From Candidatus Thorarchaeota archaeon (lineage in GTDB: Archaea > Asgardarchaeota > Thorarchaeia > Thorarchaeales > Thorarchaeaceae): a stretch of 6,246 bases of DNA. The stretch lies in NCBI GenBank assembly GCA_029855925.1, contig JAGSHP010000312.1, positions 1 to 6,246 of the forward strand, given 5' to 3'. Of the stretch, positions 5,478 through 6,246 are shown one piece after another. Every line of letters starts with the position of its first letter. Position 1 is the first letter of the stretch. The notes under the pieces were generated by a model. The model was not told where the DNA came from, did not search any database, and saw only the letters and a program-made list of their open reading frames with translations. Position numbers and translations under genes: made by a program.

Positions 5478-6246
5478 TCAGAGTTTCGACGCTGCGTCGC
5501 CAATCAGAGTCACCTGTTCCATTTCCTGTCCTCGAGGTAGCATCAGTATTACATGCGAGACTCCAAGTGCTGCGTACTCCTTCAGCCTCTCAATCACGTC
5601 ATCAACTGTTCTCCAGAGAGCGGACGATACACGCTTGCGATACTCTTTGACTGGAACTCCTCTCTCCTTTGCACTCTTTGAGATCTGCCTCTCCATCTCC
5701 GACCGACTTGTGAATATGTGCGACCAGAGCCCAACTGAACGTTTCACATCTCCAGGTCTTCTCCCAGCCTCTTGTATCAGTTCGTCCAGCTCACTGTAGA
5801 TCCGTCTGCAGTCGTCGGGTGAGAATCTCCATGCAATGTTCAGGCCATCACCATAGTGTGCTGCAACACTCAACATTCGCGACTGGGCCTTCATTGTCCC
5901 GACCCAAATGGTGGGATGCGGCTTCTGCACGGGCTTGGGGAAGGAGATCAAGTTCTCGACGGCATAGTATTTGCCATGGAACGTGAACCGTTCCTCGGTC
6001 CATGCACCGCGGATGATCTGTATTGCTTCTGTGAGTTGTTCAATTCTCGTCCTATCACTCGGGTAGGGATATCCATATGCCTTGTATTCTAACTTTTTCC
6101 ACCCTGCTCCAATCCCAAACTCGAGCCGACCGTCTGAGAGCACATCTAGGGTTGCACCCATCTTTGCATGCAAGGCGGGCTGCCTGTACGAGTTGCAGAA
6201 GACAAGACCGCCCACACGAATCTCATCCACCTCTCTTGTCAACGCA
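5478..6246 (-). CDS. LLM-class (luciferase-like) F420-dependent oxidoreductase, N-terminus cut by window edge
   Basis: The protein belongs to the bacterial-luciferase-like TIM-barrel superfamily and most resembles the F420-dependent group typified by Rv1855c (TIGR03560-like). Visible blocks are IRVGGLVFCNSYRQPALHAK followed by MGATLD; then SDGRLEFGIGAGWKKLEYKA, YGYPYPSDR, IRGAWTEERFTFHGKYY, FPKPVQKPHPTIWVG and AAHYGDGLN. Together these are the usual cofactor-barrel signature. The last third has TVDDVIERLKEYAALGVSHV, the common closing 'G-V-x-H-V/x' strand-helix, and the frame ends at TGA (5480-5478). About 256 residues are visible of an expected 300-330, so the first 60-80 are beyond the window. 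The TTG at 6242-6240 reads through from an upstream Ala codon and is not a true start. The substrate cannot be told, and use of F420 rather than FMN is inferred from the family. Confidence 0.92.
   Translation of the reverse strand, partial: ALTREVDEIRVGGLVFCNSYRQPALHAKMGATLDVLSDGRLEFGIGAGWKKLEYKAYGYPYPSDRTRIEQLTEAIQIIRGAWTEERFTFHGKYYAVENLISFPKPVQKPHPTIWVGTMKAQSRMLSVAAHYGDGLNIAWRFSPDDCRRIYSELDELIQEAGRRPGDVKRSVGLWSHIFTSRSEMERQISKSAKERGVPVKEYRKRVSSALWRTVDDVIERLKEYAALGVSHVILMLPRGQEMEQVTLIGDAASKL

Noticed and set aside
1..6246. tRNA, rRNA, CRISPR array, insertion sequence, long direct repeats
   Set aside because: No cloverleaf-like segment, regularly spaced repeats, terminal inverted repeats or transposase motifs were found on reading both strands by eye.

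Overview
The window looks like a fragment of an archaeal genome, most likely an Asgard archaeon (Thorarchaeia-like is a guess). The evidence is archaeal TATA boxes (TTTATAA and TTTATAG) upstream of genes, Shine-Dalgarno-led TTG and possibly CTG starts, zinc-ribbon membrane proteins, a VIT-like membrane protein of a type common in archaea, and above all a small gelsolin-like protein. Gelsolin-fold actin regulators are a signature of Asgard archaea and eukaryotes. GC content is moderate, about half. No rRNA, tRNA, CRISPR array, insertion sequence or phage gene is visible.

Layout. Bases 1-934 (+) hold the C-terminal half of adenine deaminase, cut by the window edge. Convergent to it is a two-gene minus-strand operon (3318 to 962). 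It encodes a 500-residue and a 283-residue membrane protein, both built around the same cytosolic module: a four-Cys zinc ribbon, exactly 12 residues, then a B-box-like zinc finger. The genes are 2 bp apart, and the second has a TTG start behind a perfect AGGAGG. A short divergent promoter region (3319-3442), with a TATA box readable in both directions, separates this operon from a plus-strand gene for a five-helix VIT1/CCC1-type (TIGR00267-like) membrane protein (3443-4102).

After a 196-bp intergenic stretch comes a 91-residue single gelsolin-like domain (4299-4574). It has no ATG, GTG or TTG start in frame; the best start is CTG, 5 nt behind a strong GGAGGTG. A T-rich, partly ambiguous spacer follows, then an unrecognised 242-residue soluble protein (about 4711-5439) with its own TATA box and an SD-led TTG start. 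The window ends in the C-terminal part of a luciferase-like (LLM class) F420-dependent oxidoreductase on the minus strand (5478 to the edge).

The genes do not form one pathway. The window mixes purine salvage, a putative redox enzyme, a metal-transporter-like protein and two paralogous zinc-binding membrane proteins with an Asgard-type cytoskeletal domain protein. The points most worth following are the mini-gelsolin with its apparent CTG start, the paired zinc-module membrane proteins, and the orphan protein next to the gelsolin gene.
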